A DNA stretch of 64,000 bases, from NCBI GenBank assembly GCA_029783825.1, contig JAREIK010008193.1, positions 1-64,000 on the forward strand, given 5' to 3'. The stretch comes from Sapria himalayana. Taxonomy: Eukaryota > Streptophyta > Magnoliopsida > Malpighiales > Rafflesiaceae. Positions 37,567-48,085 of this stretch are shown piece after piece. The translations under genes were made by a program, and so were the position numbers. Under the pieces are notes generated by a model. It was not told the origin of the DNA. It saw nothing but the letters and a program-made list of their open reading frames with translations, and did no database searches. The number at the start of each line of letters is the position of its first letter. Positions within the stretch are counted from its first letter, which is position 1.

Positions 37567-38557
37567 ATCCAATTTGGTTTTTCTCAAAGTCCTGCAATCG
37601 TTGCTCCTTTGCCAGCTTATTTAGGCTGGCTAAACCAAGGTCCTTGTTCATCTTCTTCCTGTATATTTCCGAGAAAGTAACCGATTCATCTAGAACAGAA
37701 ATTTCTCCATCTCTAATCTTAAGATGGTACGTAATTGATTCTGGATAATCTATTATGATTTGAATTTACTACGGCTTGATATTCTAGGTTCTTTGAATCT
37801 CCCATTGCTTAGTTACTAATTTGAACAAACACAAATTATTGTATAAAATGCATCCAGCCATGCAATAGGATCGAATGCTCAATGAGAGAAAGAGATGAAT
37901 TTACACACACACAAAAATGCAAAACTTGCTTGTCCATGATCTCCAAGATTGACGACAAAAGCGCCATCAACATGCTGAACTGTGATTCAACTATGCCCAC
38001 CGTCTCTAGTGGCATGAAGCCCACCCACATGGTCATGAAGCAGCAGAGTAATGGTGTCAGGGTCAGTATGGATGCTTCAAACCCACAGTGAGGTCTGGTT
38101 GAAAACATTCGGTGTAGAAGTTGACCTCACTTTCGGCAAGTCTATGTCCAAGCACGCCTTGGTCAAGGCTTCTTTGTATAAGTCCTAGGCTTCCGAAAAA
38201 AACTCCGAAGCTTGAAGGGCAAGACCCATGAGCTTCTTGCTGTAATGCTCTGTTACTTCTTTCCATCACTACGACTTGTTCAGCCACTGGCTATAGTCAC
38301 GGTTCTGAATCGGAAATTAGAAGTACATCATTATTTCTCTCTAGTCCTGAATTGCTCTCCCTGCAGAAATTGTTAGAAGTTTGGTCTTTGTAATCTAGCT
38401 TAATTGCACTAGGTGGAAACATTGAAGAGATGAATTACCTACAGATGGCTGGAAATAATGAAACTGCCTTTATTTCAACCTGACATGTCAATCTCAGCTT
38501 CTCTTTAGGTAGCTGAGCGAAGAAATTCTTAGCTAGTTGAGTCATATCAGCAATAAG

Positions 38558-38883
38558 TGTTGATGGGCTGTTCGTTAAGTTGAGCCGATTAGAGTGAAAT
38601 TACCACTATGCCCTTAATGAGCAATGATCAATTTATTGCTGTAAAGTATTTCTTTAATTAATTCTTTTTTGTTTTTAATTATCGGATGGATATAAAAGCT
38701 GATTGTTTTTCTGACCTAGCGGCTGGCTGAACAATTTTTACTAAGTGTTTGATTTTTGGTTTCCTGCTGTGCGTTTCTCTCATCTCCTTCTTCTCTTCTG
38801 CTCTTCTCCTTCTTCTCTGTTCTGTGCTTCTTTTCTTGAGAATTCCTTATTTTAAACATGGGAATAGTTATTCTAAAACAACA
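38558..38883 (+). repeat. 5' LTR of Copia B (326 bp)
   Basis: TGTTGATGGGCTG ... AAAACAACA. It contains a TATAAAAG box (about 38,691) and a CT-rich block ahead of the transcript start. It differs from the 3' LTR by a handful of substitutions and small indels. Confidence 0.93.
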
Positions 38884-40148
38884 TTGTGGTATCAGAGCTT
38901 TGATACCTAACTGAGATCGAGATTATTTTTGAATAATATTCAAATCTAATCTCTCCAGAATATGCGTTCTCTGAAAACCTAACTATTTCTCACAAATTTC
39001 TTAAGATCGAGCATAGATCTGAGCAGATCTACTAAGATCTAAAGGTTTGTGGTTTTTTAAAACCTATTTTTACAAAACCCTAACATTCTGTTCAAATTTT
39101 TCCAAGCTGTTCTTAAGATTATTATGTTTTCAAAAGTTCAAAAACTCATCAAACTCGGGTTCGATTCCTATTCCCTTGTTTGATGGTGAAAATTTTGACT
39201 ATGGCTTATCAAAATGCGAACATTATTTATCTCCCAAGATATATGGGAAATTGTGGTTTCTAGATATGTAGAAGCCCCTAATTTCTCTATTCTGGAAGGT
39301 AAGGAATTGTTGCAAGAGAAGGAATTACGGAAATTAAATGCTAAGGCATTACTTTTCATCAACAGGGTGTAAGTAATGCAATATTCCCTCGATTACTTGG
39401 CTGTACTCAAGCCAAGGAGGCTTGGGACCTTTTAATCGAGGAATACCAAGGAGATAAGAAGGCTCGAGGAGCTCTTCTGCACTCCTTGGAGAAAGATTTC
39501 GAGATCTGAGTATGAAAAACTCAGATTCTCTTACTGAGTTTTTCAACTCAGTTTCTTGATATAGTTAATCAACTTAAGATTCATGGAGAAAATGTCTCTG
39601 AGACTCGATTAGTTGAAAAACTACTATCTGTATGCCTGATAAGTTTGATGCCATTGTGGCAGTGATAGAGGAAACCAAAGATTTGTCAAAACTCTCCATC
39701 CAGCAAGTTCTGAGTTCTCTAAAGTCTTATGAAAGTCGATTAACTGAAGAGGGCAGAAAGCTCTGGAGAGACTGCAATGCAGTCAAGATGGGAAGAAAGC
39801 TCCAACAAGGCCGAAGTACAATACAGATACCATGAGGAGTAAGAAAAATACACAAAGGTATGAGTTTAAAAATAAAAACAAAAATAAAATTAAAACAGGC
39901 TCTACTTCTACTCTCTCAATTGACTCATCTAATGAACAGTCGGTCTCTTGCAATATATGCAAGAGATTAAACCACACTGTGACAGAGTGTTGGTTCGAAA
40001 ACAGAACCAATGCCAAAACTGTAAGAGGTTTGGCACAGTTCTAAGAACTGTAAGAGCATCTCTAAATAGAGTGCTGGTTTTAACAGAACGAGTAACTTCT
40101 GTAGAACATCTGTTTTATGCAATGAAACAGAAAATACACATTCAATAA

Positions 40149-41330
40149 ACACCTGGTTTCTGGATAGTGGCTGCTCAAACCACATGTCTGGAAATAAAAA
40201 AATATTTGTGGATTTACTTCCAGTGGTAAACTCACAAGTCAAACTGGGCAATGGTAAACTAGTTCAGGGCGCAAGCCAAGGGAAGAGTGGTAGTACCCAC
40301 CTGCTCTAGAACAAAATTCATAAGGATGTACTTCTGGTTCCTGCCTTGGACCAGAATTACTAGTGTTGGCCAGTTAATTGAAAAGGGTTATAAACTGTCG
40401 TTTGAAAATAAAACGTGTAAAATTTTTGATCAAGGCAGTAATCAACCCTCTTGGACAGTAAAAATGTCAAGTGGAAGAAGTTTCCACTGAATTTTGATGA
40501 GAAAACATATAAGGCATTCTCAATGAATGTCCAATCTGTAGCTTCTTTATGGCACAGAAGGTTTGGGCATTTAAACTATTTAGACCTAAAAACATTTTTC
40601 AAAATAATTTAGTAAATGGAGTGTCTTCAAACCTATCACTACCTACCTCTGTCTGTGAAGAGTGCTCACTGGGAAAACAATCCAGAAAGAATTTTCCAAA
40701 ATACTCTGCCTAGAAAGCTTCCAAACCATTGGAACTACTGCATGCTGACATATGTGGTCCTATGTCAGTAAAATCTTTAGGCAGCAGTAGTTATTTCTTA
40801 TTGTTTATAGATGATTGCACGAGATATATATGGGTATTCTTCTTGAAGCACAAGTCTGAAGCACTTGAATGCTTCAAGAAACTCTTACCACTTGTCGAAA
40901 GACAATCTGGACTAAGTGTTAAGTCACTTAGAACAGACAGAGGAGGTGAGTTCCTCTCTCAAAAATTCACAAACTTATGTGAATCCAAAGGAATAGCCAG
41001 GCAGCTTACCACTGCCTACTCACCACAACAGAATGAAGTTGTGGAGAGGAAAAATAGAACTATAATAAAAATGGCCAGATCACTCTTAAATCAGAAAGAC
41101 TTACCAAAAACCATTTGGGCAGAGGAAGTGAACACATCAGTGTACCTGCTCAATAGGTGCCCAACCAAAGCACTGGAAAACTTAACTCCAGTGCAAGCCT
41201 GGACTGGAAGGAAACCTAATGTTAAACACTTAAAGGTATTTGGGAGTGTTTGTTACTCCCATATACCAAGTGCACAAAGAACCAAATTAGACTCCAAGAG
41301 TCTAAAGTGCATTTTAGTAGGTACAGTCTG
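40149..41330 (+). pseudogene. Copia B protease and integrase region
   Basis: Protease site NTWFLDSGCSNHMSG starts near 40,149. A GAG-pre-integrase zinc region (about 40,540-40,720) precedes the integrase core in the frame 40,729-41,382. In that frame the catalytic triad is D7 (HADICGP), D70 (RTDRGGEF) and E106 (NEVVERKN), with the D,D(35)E spacing intact. The frame shifts near 41,310, and the frame starting at 41,250 carries the polyprotein on into the linker and RT. The enzyme would integrate the cDNA in the nucleus; in this copy the polyprotein is broken upstream and downstream. Confidence 0.88.
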
Positions 41331-42320
41331 CAATCCAAGGGTTACAGACTGTATTCACCAGAAACCAAGTCATTTCTGGTGAGTAGAAACATTGTAATTG
41401 ATGAAAACAGTAAGTGGGCTGAAAATTTAATTGAAGCAAACTCTGGAACCAAAAATGGTTGCACAGAAGCTGCTGCAACTAGCAATAAATTAATAAGCGC
41501 TCCAAGGTACGATTTCAGCTCACCCTCTACTTTTTCTTCTGAGTTTATTTCTGATTCTGATTCTTTTTCTGAATATGATTCTCAATATAAGTCCAAGTAT
41601 GTTTCTAAGTATAGTAATTGTTCATCACCTAAATTTGAATCCGTGACTGAACTTAATAAAATAACCCCTGTAAAGTATAAAGACTTGTCAGACATTTACC
41701 AGAGATGTAATTACGCCTCAGTTGAGTCACTCAAAACTGAAGAGGCTGTAAAACATCAATTCTGGTTCAAAGTGATGCAGGCAGAAATGTCTGTCATTGA
41801 GAAAAATAACACTTGGACCTTAGTGGACTTACCCCAAAATAAACACAGTATAGGTGTTAAGTGGATTTATAGGATTAAAATTAAATCAAATTCAAATCAG
41901 CCTGTATACAAGGCTCGATTGGTAGCTAAAGGTTACTCACAAAAACCCGGATTAGACTACCATGAAACCTTTGCTCCAGTAGCAAGATTAGAAACCATAA
42001 GGCTTTTAATAGCCTTAGCTGGACAGAAAGGATGGAATTTATTCCAATTAGACATTAAATCTGCCTTTCTAATAGAAAACTTAAAGAAGAGATATCTGTA
42101 GAACAACCCCCTGGGTTTTTAAAAAAGGGGAGTGAACACTTTGTATGGGTTGAAACAAGCTCATCGTGCTTGGTATCAACAAATCAACTCATACTTTCTG
42201 AATCAAGGATTCAGTAGAAGTAAGAGTGAGCCTACACTCTATATTAAAAGAGATAATCATTCTGGAATTTTAATTGTTTCTTATATGTCGATGATATTAT
42301 TTTTACAAGTAATAAATCTG
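41250..42320 (+). pseudogene. Copia B reverse transcriptase region, frameshifted
   Basis: The frame 41,250-42,101 carries the linker and the RT palm start: NNTWTLVDLP, GVKWIYRIK, ARLVAKGYSQKPGLDYHETF, FAPVARLETIRLL and QLDIKSAFL, the first catalytic Asp. A frameshift near 42,085 and another near 42,280 follow. The YVDD active-site sequence at about 42,286-42,297 is in frame only with the downstream RNase H frame, not with the 42,132-42,329 frame. RT in this copy therefore cannot be made as one chain without two frame corrections. Confidence 0.88.
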
Positions 42321-42322
42321 AA

Positions 42323-43246
42323 TTGTTAAATAACTTTAGAAGAGAAATGGAAATTAAATATGAGATGTCTGACCTAGGAAACCTAAAACAATTCTTAGGA
42401 CTTGAAATAACTCAAGACACAAGTGGTGTGTCCATTTCTCAAACTACATACATTAAACAATTATTGAAAAATTATGGAATGAGTGACTGCAAGCCTATAT
42501 CTACCCCTTTAGAAGCAAATCATAAATTACTTTCAGCTAAAGGTAAACCTGTAAATGAGAAAACATATAGAAGCTTAATTGGAAGCTTGCTGTATGCATC
42601 AGCAACCAGACCTGATATTGTATATTCTGTTCACTTGTTGTCACGTTTTATGCATTGTCCGAATCATATACACTTAAGTGCTGCCAAACGGATAGTGAGA
42701 TATCTTAAAGGTACACTTAACTTATGTCTGAAATATCACAAAATTAACCATACAGAAATCATTGGTTATTGTGATAGTGATTGGGGAGGAAATCCAGAGG
42801 ATTACAAAAGTACCTCTGGATATGTGTTTAATTTAGGAACTGTGGCTGTTTCTTGGCAGTCCAAGAAAGAATCAACCGTAGCCCTATCCACTACTGAAGC
42901 TGAATTTGTTTCAGCTTCAGTTGCAACCTCTCAAGCCTTATGGCTTAGAAAACTGTTGGGTGACTTAGATAAATTTCAAAAACATCCAACAAAAATTCTG
43001 TGTGATAATCAATCGACTATATCTATTGCGAGTGATATGATAATGCATAGTCGAACTAAACACATAGGTTTGAAGTATCACTTTATTAAGGATGCAATTG
43101 AATCTAATGAAGTTAAATTGGTTTTTTGCAGGACTGAAGAACAAGTAGCTGATATATTTACGAAGTCCCTACCGAGAGATAAGCTTGTCTATTTGAGAGA
43201 AAAGCTTCGTCTGATCTCAACTACATCGAATGGGGGGGATTGTTGA
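42323..43246 (+). CDS. Copia B C-terminal RT/RNase H segment, open reading frame
   Basis: This is an uninterrupted 307-codon frame, the C-terminal part of Pol. It contains the RT thumb and connection ([33 protein letters not shown]). RNase H follows, with [37 protein letters not shown] and [15 protein letters not shown]. The Asp and Glu residues expected in Copia RNase H are present. It ends just before the polypurine tract. The ATG used by the frame is internal; in the live element this is part of the polyprotein. Confidence 0.9.
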   Translation: MLNNFRREMEIKYEMSDLGNLKQFLGLEITQDTSGVSISQTTYIKQLLKNYGMSDCKPISTPLEANHKLLSAKGKPVNEKTYRSLIGSLLYASATRPDIVYSVHLLSRFMHCPNHIHLSAAKRIVRYLKGTLNLCLKYHKINHTEIIGYCDSDWGGNPEDYKSTSGYVFNLGTVAVSWQSKKESTVALSTTEAEFVSASVATSQALWLRKLLGDLDKFQKHPTKILCDNQSTISIASDMIMHSRTKHIGLKYHFIKDAIESNEVKLVFCRTEEQVADIFTKSLPRDKLVYLREKLRLISTTSNGGDC

Positions 43247-43588
43247 TGGGCTGTTCGTTAAGTTGAGCCGATTAGAGTGAAATTACCACTATGCCCTTAA
43301 TGAGCAATTATCAATTTATTGTGGTAAAGTATTTCTTTAATTAATTCTTTTTGTTTTTAATTATCGGATGGATATAAAAGCTGATTGTTTTTCTTGACCT
43401 AGCGGCTGGCTGAACAATTTTTACTAAGTGTTTTGATTTTTGGTTTCCTGCTGCGCGTTTCTCTCCTCTCCTTCTTCTCTTCTGCTCTTCTCCTTCTTCT
43501 CTTCTGCTCTTCTCCTTCTTCTCTGTTCTGTGCTTCTTTTCTTGAGAATTCCTTGTTTTAAACATGGAATAGTTGTTCTAAAACAACA
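43241..43588 (+). repeat. 3' LTR of Copia B (348 bp)
   Basis: Identical organisation to the 5' LTR, longer mainly through one extra CTTCTGCTCTTCTCCTTCTT-type unit in the CT-rich block. Confidence 0.93.
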
Positions 43589-43868
43589 ATAAGTTCATAG
43601 TCAATTCCATGATCCATATCACTAGAACATGCCTCAATCCTCACACACATGAACAACTTTGTCACATATCTTCTTTCTTATCTCTTGTCTGCAAATGGCT
43701 GGAAACAATGAAACCGCCTTTATTTCCACCTGTCATGTCAAATCTCAGCTTCTCTTCAGGAGACAAAGTGAAGAAATTCCTAGCTAGCCATTCATCATCA
43801 TCATGCATGAAATCCAACTAGAGCATTCTCTTCTCTTACAAGGATGTGAGCATCGTGGGCCCAATCAT

Positions 43869-44389
43869 GCTCTAATAGAGATGGTAGAAGAATAACAACT
43901 AAACATTAGTTGTGGCAGTAGGAGTAATTACAGCCATGGAGGTTGATGCATAGATACAACTTTATGTTAATGTTCTCCTCCAACCTTGCAAAGAGAGTTT
44001 TTTATGTTTTATATTTTTTTTTATTTTTTTAAAATCATTAATTTATTATTAAAACCTTATCAATCAATTTCAAACAACAATAATTATTTTATATTTTATA
44101 TTTTCAAGCAATAACTGAAATTCTAATTAACATTACCAAAATAAATAAATCCCATAATTATCGCATTAATTTTTAATTAAAAACTTTATAAACTAATTTC
44201 AAACAATAATTATTATTTTATATTTATTTATTTTCAACTAATAACTCAAATTCTAGCTAATGTTTAAGATAGTAAATAATTTCTATGTGTTCATTTTATT
44301 TCATGTCTCCTTGTTATACATACCTATATACATGCATACATACATAGATACATAATACATACATACATACATACATACATACATACTAT

Positions 44390-44432
<43 letters not shown>

Positions 44433-45091
44433 ACTTGATATAGTAGTAGTGCCAAGAAGGCCACATAACATGAGACAATGTTGTGGTTTTTTTGTTTGAG
44501 TGTTGTATTTATATACAATTTAGCAACATGATTTCGTAGATTTCCATAATTAATCAAATCAACATAAATTTCATTAGTTACCTAAAATAAAAAATAATTA
44601 AATGCCTCACTATTTATAAAGATTGAGATAAAAAAGGAAACTAACAAAATAACACAAGCATAATTATTTAAACAAACCTTATTTCTATTAATAATATATT
44701 TATATTTTTAGCAGAGTTATTGTTGAAAATGATATATTAGAGCATTGGGCAAGAGAAAAATTATACATATGTATATATATGTATATATATGTGTGATTTT
44801 GTTGAACATAAATTAATAATCAACATTTTAAAATAATATTTAATAAATTTTTTGATTAATAGACCAAATCATAAATATTTCGAATTTGAGCAAATAAAAC
44901 ATAATTGACTAAAACTAATTTTTTAGTAAAATTTGAACTTTGCTAAAACCTATTTTTGACTCGTAAATTCTGATTGTTTTTTTATATTGATATGCAAACG
45001 AGGGACCCTTGCGAGCAGTGAATTAGTAATGAAGGCAGAATCTCCATCATATAATAACTCAACAGTACAGAAGTTTTAGACCAACAACTGT
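43869..45091. other. F3H-2 5' flank and F3H-3 3' flank
   Basis: 43,869-44,020 is the F3H-2 promoter-proximal region, related to the DNA upstream of F3H-4 (GCCATGGAGGTTGAT word). 44,030-44,290 is the ATTAATTTCAAACAACAATAA AT-rich block shared with the DNA upstream of F3H-3, F3H-4 and F3H-5. 44,333-44,431 is a (TACA)n/(TA)n microsatellite. 44,440-45,000 is AT-rich with nothing recognised. 45,001-45,091 is the 3' flank of F3H-3; it shares an AATGAAGGCAGAATCTCCAT-like word with the 3' flank of F3H-1 and F3H-2. Confidence 0.6.
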
Positions 45092-46343
45092 TCAAGTTGC
45101 CATTTGGGTTTCAATTGCAAATTGATATTCTCCAAGCCCTGCAAAAGTTCTGGCTAACCCAAGGTCCTGGATCATCTTCTTCCTGTACATTTCTGAGAAA
45201 TTAACTGGTTCGTCCAGAACAGGGTTTTCACCATTTCTGATCTTCAGAGGGTAAACTATTGCTTCTGGCGACGGGTTCTGAAACGTGGCTATGGATAATC
45301 TGCTATAGTTTGGGTTCACTACGGCTTGGTGGTCTGCGTTCTTGAATCTCCCATTGCTTAGATACTAATTTTCACAGAAAAATTTAATCTATAAAACCCT
45401 CTCAGTCATGCAAGAGGATCGAGTGCAAAATTAGAGAAATGGAGGAAATTCACACGATAAAAAAGTGCAGAACTCACATGGCCATGATCTCCAAGATTGA
45501 CCACAAAAGCGCCATCAACGGGATGAACAGTGATCCAACTATCTCCACCGTCTCTAGTTGCCTGAAGTCCACCCACCTGGTCCTGAAGCAGCAGAGTAAT
45601 GGTGCCAGGATCGGTGTGACGCTTCAGACCAAGAGTAAGGTCCGGTTGAGGTTGAGGACAGCTGGGATAAAAATTGATCACCACTTTCTGGTCCATGTCC
45701 AAACACGCCTTGGTCAAAGCATCTTTCTCTAATTCCATGGCTTCCGATAGAATCTCTAGAAGCTTGCATGCAAGACCCATGAGCTTCTCGCTGAACTTCT
45801 CGGTAACTTCTTTCCATCCCTCCGGCTTGTCCGGCCACTGGCTGTAGTCCCGGTTTGAATTGGATACGAGAAGTAGGACATCATTTCTCGGCAGTCCCGC
45901 ACTGTTTCTCCCTGCGGGAATTCTTTCCTGTCATTCTTTTAAATCAATACCGTGGGTTGGCAACAATGAAGAAGATGAATTACCTGCATATGGCTGGAGA
46001 CAATGAAACCGCCCTTCTTTCCACCGGACATGTCAAATTTGAGCTTCTCTTCGGGGGACAAAGCGAAGAAATCTCTAGCTAGCCGAGTCGCATCAGCAAC
46101 AAGTTCTTGGTCAATCCCATGATCAATCACTTGAAAAATACCCCAATCCTCACATGCATGAACTATTTTCTGACATATCTCCTTCCTCATCTCCTCGCCA
46201 TCATCGATTCCAGCCAGCGAGATCACAGGGACCTCGTCGCTGAAGTTGTTGGACGCCATTTTTGGCCGGTCGTGTTCGTGGCGCACGAAACTCGGCGGCA
46301 GCGTTCTCTCCTCTGACAAGGACGTGAACGTCATCGGCAACAT
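45092..46343 (-). CDS. F3H: F3H-3: flavanone 3-hydroxylase gene, three exons, one-base frameshift
   Basis: F3H converts flavanones such as naringenin to dihydroflavonols, using Fe(II), 2-oxoglutarate and O2. Exons are 46,343-45,984, 45,911-45,478 and 45,364-45,092; both introns are GT-AG and phase 0, at the family's usual places. Exon 1 encodes the DIOX_N domain ([15 protein letters not shown]). Exon 2 carries the HxD iron ligands in [16 protein letters not shown] (about residues 219/221). Exon 3 carries the distal His (NADHQ, about 277) and the 2-oxoglutarate RxS ([12 protein letters not shown], about 287/289). Total ~355 codons, normal for F3H. Exon 2 is 434 nt where 435 is needed: one A is missing near 45,855-45,857 (CAAACCGGGAC against CAGAACCGTGAC in F3H-2). 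An extra Pro-Gln in CPQPQPDL and an altered C-terminus are also present. Either a recent pseudogene or a real gene with a sequence error. Confidence 0.92.
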
Positions 46344-46349
46344 CGCTCC

Positions 46350-46466
46350 CTAAAAAAAATGACAAGACACTAGCAGGAAAGAATGCCATTTCAGAGGCGG
46401 GATTGCAAGAATACATATGGCCATGGATATGGGGTCGACGGATAGCAGGTCCCAACTACCAAGCCT
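46350..46466 (-). promoter_or_regulatory. 5' leader and proximal promoter of F3H-3
   Basis: Upstream on the - strand the sequence contains TTGGTAGTTGGG (about 46,451-46,463), resembling the MYB-type AC/P-box found in flavonoid promoters. There is no convincing TATAAA box. Counterparts upstream of F3H-2 and F3H-4 keep the CCATGG..ATATG / GGAGGTTGAT area but not this MYB-like word. The regulatory reading is an inference. Confidence 0.3.
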
Positions 46467-46614
46467 TCCTCGTGGCCGAGAGAGTTGTTGAGCAATCTAA
46501 CTCATTATTTTTTGTTTAAATCATTTTTATTAATTAATTTTCCTCGTGGCCGAGAGAGTTGTTGAGCAATTTAACTCATTATTTTTTCTTTAAATCATTT
46601 TTATTAATTAATTT
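46467..46614. repeat. Two-copy 74-bp tandem duplication upstream of F3H-3
   Basis: TCCTCGTGGCCGAGAGAGTT begins at 46,467 and again at 46,541; the two 74-bp copies differ at about two positions. The other F3H copies carry a single version (for example 55,235-55,300). Confidence 0.92.
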
Positions 46615-46965
46615 CAAACAACAATTATTATTTTAAATTTTACAATTTATTATTTCGAGTAATAACTCATATTAATTAAATAAATTAAATAAATCCCTTA
46701 TTTTTAGCATTTCTTTTTATTAAAAACTATATTAATTAATTTCAAACAACAATAATTATTTTATATTTTTTTAATTGCAAGTAATAACTCATATTCTATC
46801 TATTGATTAGCATATTAAAATATATATTTATTATTTTATACCTAGCTCCTCTATTTTTATAGGAGGGCATTCCCCTTGATGTTTGAAATAAAAAGATTCA
46901 AAATTAAAATCATTAAAAATTTATTAGGCTAATTTAAATATTTAAAATTCATTTTACCCCCAACA
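46615..46965. repeat. Shared AT-rich 5' intergenic block of the F3H array
   Basis: Recurrent ATTAATTTCAAACAACAATAATTATTTTATATTTT and GCAAGTAATAACTCATATTCTA words match 44,030-44,290, 55,300-55,560 and 59,690-60,060. The 59.7-60.06 kb copy also shares the ACCCCCAACTAGT/ACCCCCAACAAGT end. This supports tandem duplication of F3H with its upstream DNA. Confidence 0.7.
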
Positions 46966-46967
46966 AG

Positions 46968-48063
46968 TTTGATGAATGATATATTTTTCAAGATAAAAAA
47001 CAGAAAAAGAACGAGCCCAAGAACTATCAAACTAGAGAAGAATTATGTGCAGCTTATACTTCCCAAGATATTTAAAGTACAGAGATCTAAAGCCAAAGAA
47101 AACTATTTTCTATGTGTGAACAACAATGGGCTCGTGATTATACTTAGAGGAAGACTCTATGCAATGATCCAGAGGGAGACTGAGCAAGATTGTGATGATG
47201 CTCATATGGGATCAATGCAGTTGTTGAATACCCTAAAGTTCAAGCAAGCCACGAGGTAGTCTCAAAAATATGTTGGATGAGTTGAAAAACATGATGCTTT
47301 CAGAGCTACTCAAAAAGTTCCCACCGAAGAGCGAGGAAGATCACATGATCGAGTTTGAGTAAAGAGATAGGCTCTCTTCCATGGTGCCCTACAAGATAGT
47401 ACTCCATGAACTAGGAGAGTTAAGAAGAGAAATAATTTGTTGGATCTTAGGTTCATTCAACAATTATTTGGTGCATTGGTCTTTTTCTAAAAGAAGCATG
47501 GTTGGTCGTTTTCCAAAAGAAGCATAGTTGGTCTTTATAGATGTGAATCAACTACAAAATACTCAGCAAAGTAATGATAAAGAATATATATTATATTCAT
47601 ATTATTGTTGATCTATTTGTTTAAATTAAATTAAAAAGGTACCTCACTAAGTTGAACTTACAGTTGGGTTATTATCAAGTGAGAATATTTGAAGAGGATG
47701 AACCAAAGACAACATGCATGACAAGATATATGGCTCTTGTGAGTTCATATTGATATTCTTTAGTCTTACTAAAGGACCTACTATATTTTGCACTTCCTTA
47801 GATATTTATAAAATAGGCAGTGATCTCATTTACAAATATTCAAATTATGATATTTTCTAAAGTATAGTAAAGTGTTATTTTTTTAATAATATGTTTTTTG
47901 GCGCCTATTATTCTCTTGAGTTCTTTTTGTATATAATCATGAGTAGAAACTGGGTATAACTTCCAAGATAAGTGAGAGACTAACTTAGTAATATATAAGG
48001 GACAAGTTGTCTAAGTATCATACGAAAGTTTAGTGAAAAGACTATTTCTTTGACAACATACTG
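46968..48063 (+). mobile_element. Gypsy (Ty3) retrotransposon fragment with internal deletion
   Basis: 46,990-47,260 encodes a decayed Gag zinc knuckle (QQWARDYTQRKTL) and the following GSMQLLNTLK segment. 47,270-47,450 jumps to the start of RT (SELLKKFPP..DHMIEFE, VPYKIVLHELGELRRE). Protease is missing between them. 47,880-48,063 resembles the LTR end of the Gypsy at 60,951-61,680. The 96-codon frame 46,969-47,259 lies in the wrong frame for most of the knuckle. It is a deletion relic. Confidence 0.7.
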
Positions 48064-48085
48064 CATGAACACATCAAATTAGTAA

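Larger units (their letters stand above)
38558..43588 (+). mobile_element. Copia B, full-length young LTR retrotransposon in F3H-2 exon 1
   Basis: A 5,031-bp element flanked by the 5-bp duplication ATAAG (38,553-38,557 and 43,589-43,593). LTRs are 38,558-38,883 and 43,241-43,588; the primer site TGGTATCAGAGC is at about 38,887-38,898 and the polypurine tract AATGGGGGGGAT sits just before 43,241. Gag-Pol runs on the + strand through Gag (about 39,140-40,020, frameshifted), protease, integrase, RT and RNase H. Long open frames survive in the second half of Pol. It is the best preserved autonomous-type element in the window but is not intact. Confidence 0.95.
37567..43868 (-). pseudogene. F3H: F3H-2: flavanone 3-hydroxylase copy, broken and split by Copia elements
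   Basis: Exon 1 is 43,868-43,589 plus 38,557-38,439 (Copia B between), exon 2 is 38,360-37,930, and exon 3 is 37,815-37,567, with the last few bases beyond Copia A at 32,546. Defects seen: TAA at codon 10; a rearranged exon 1 (see findings); CAG to TAG at the last exon-1 codon; donor GT to GC after exon 2; first codon of exon 3 now TAA; several frameshifts. Recognisable protein segments are DHGIDYELI and ADMTQLAKNFFAQLPKEKL on either side of Copia B, and QPDLTVGLKH in exon 2. It is an old pseudogene that had decayed before or while it was a retrotransposon target. Confidence 0.9.

Noticed and set aside
45439..45838. ORFs of 97 and 94 codons overlapping F3H-3 exon 2
   Set aside because: Alternative-frame shadows of the F3H exon, whose own frame carries the HTDPG motif.
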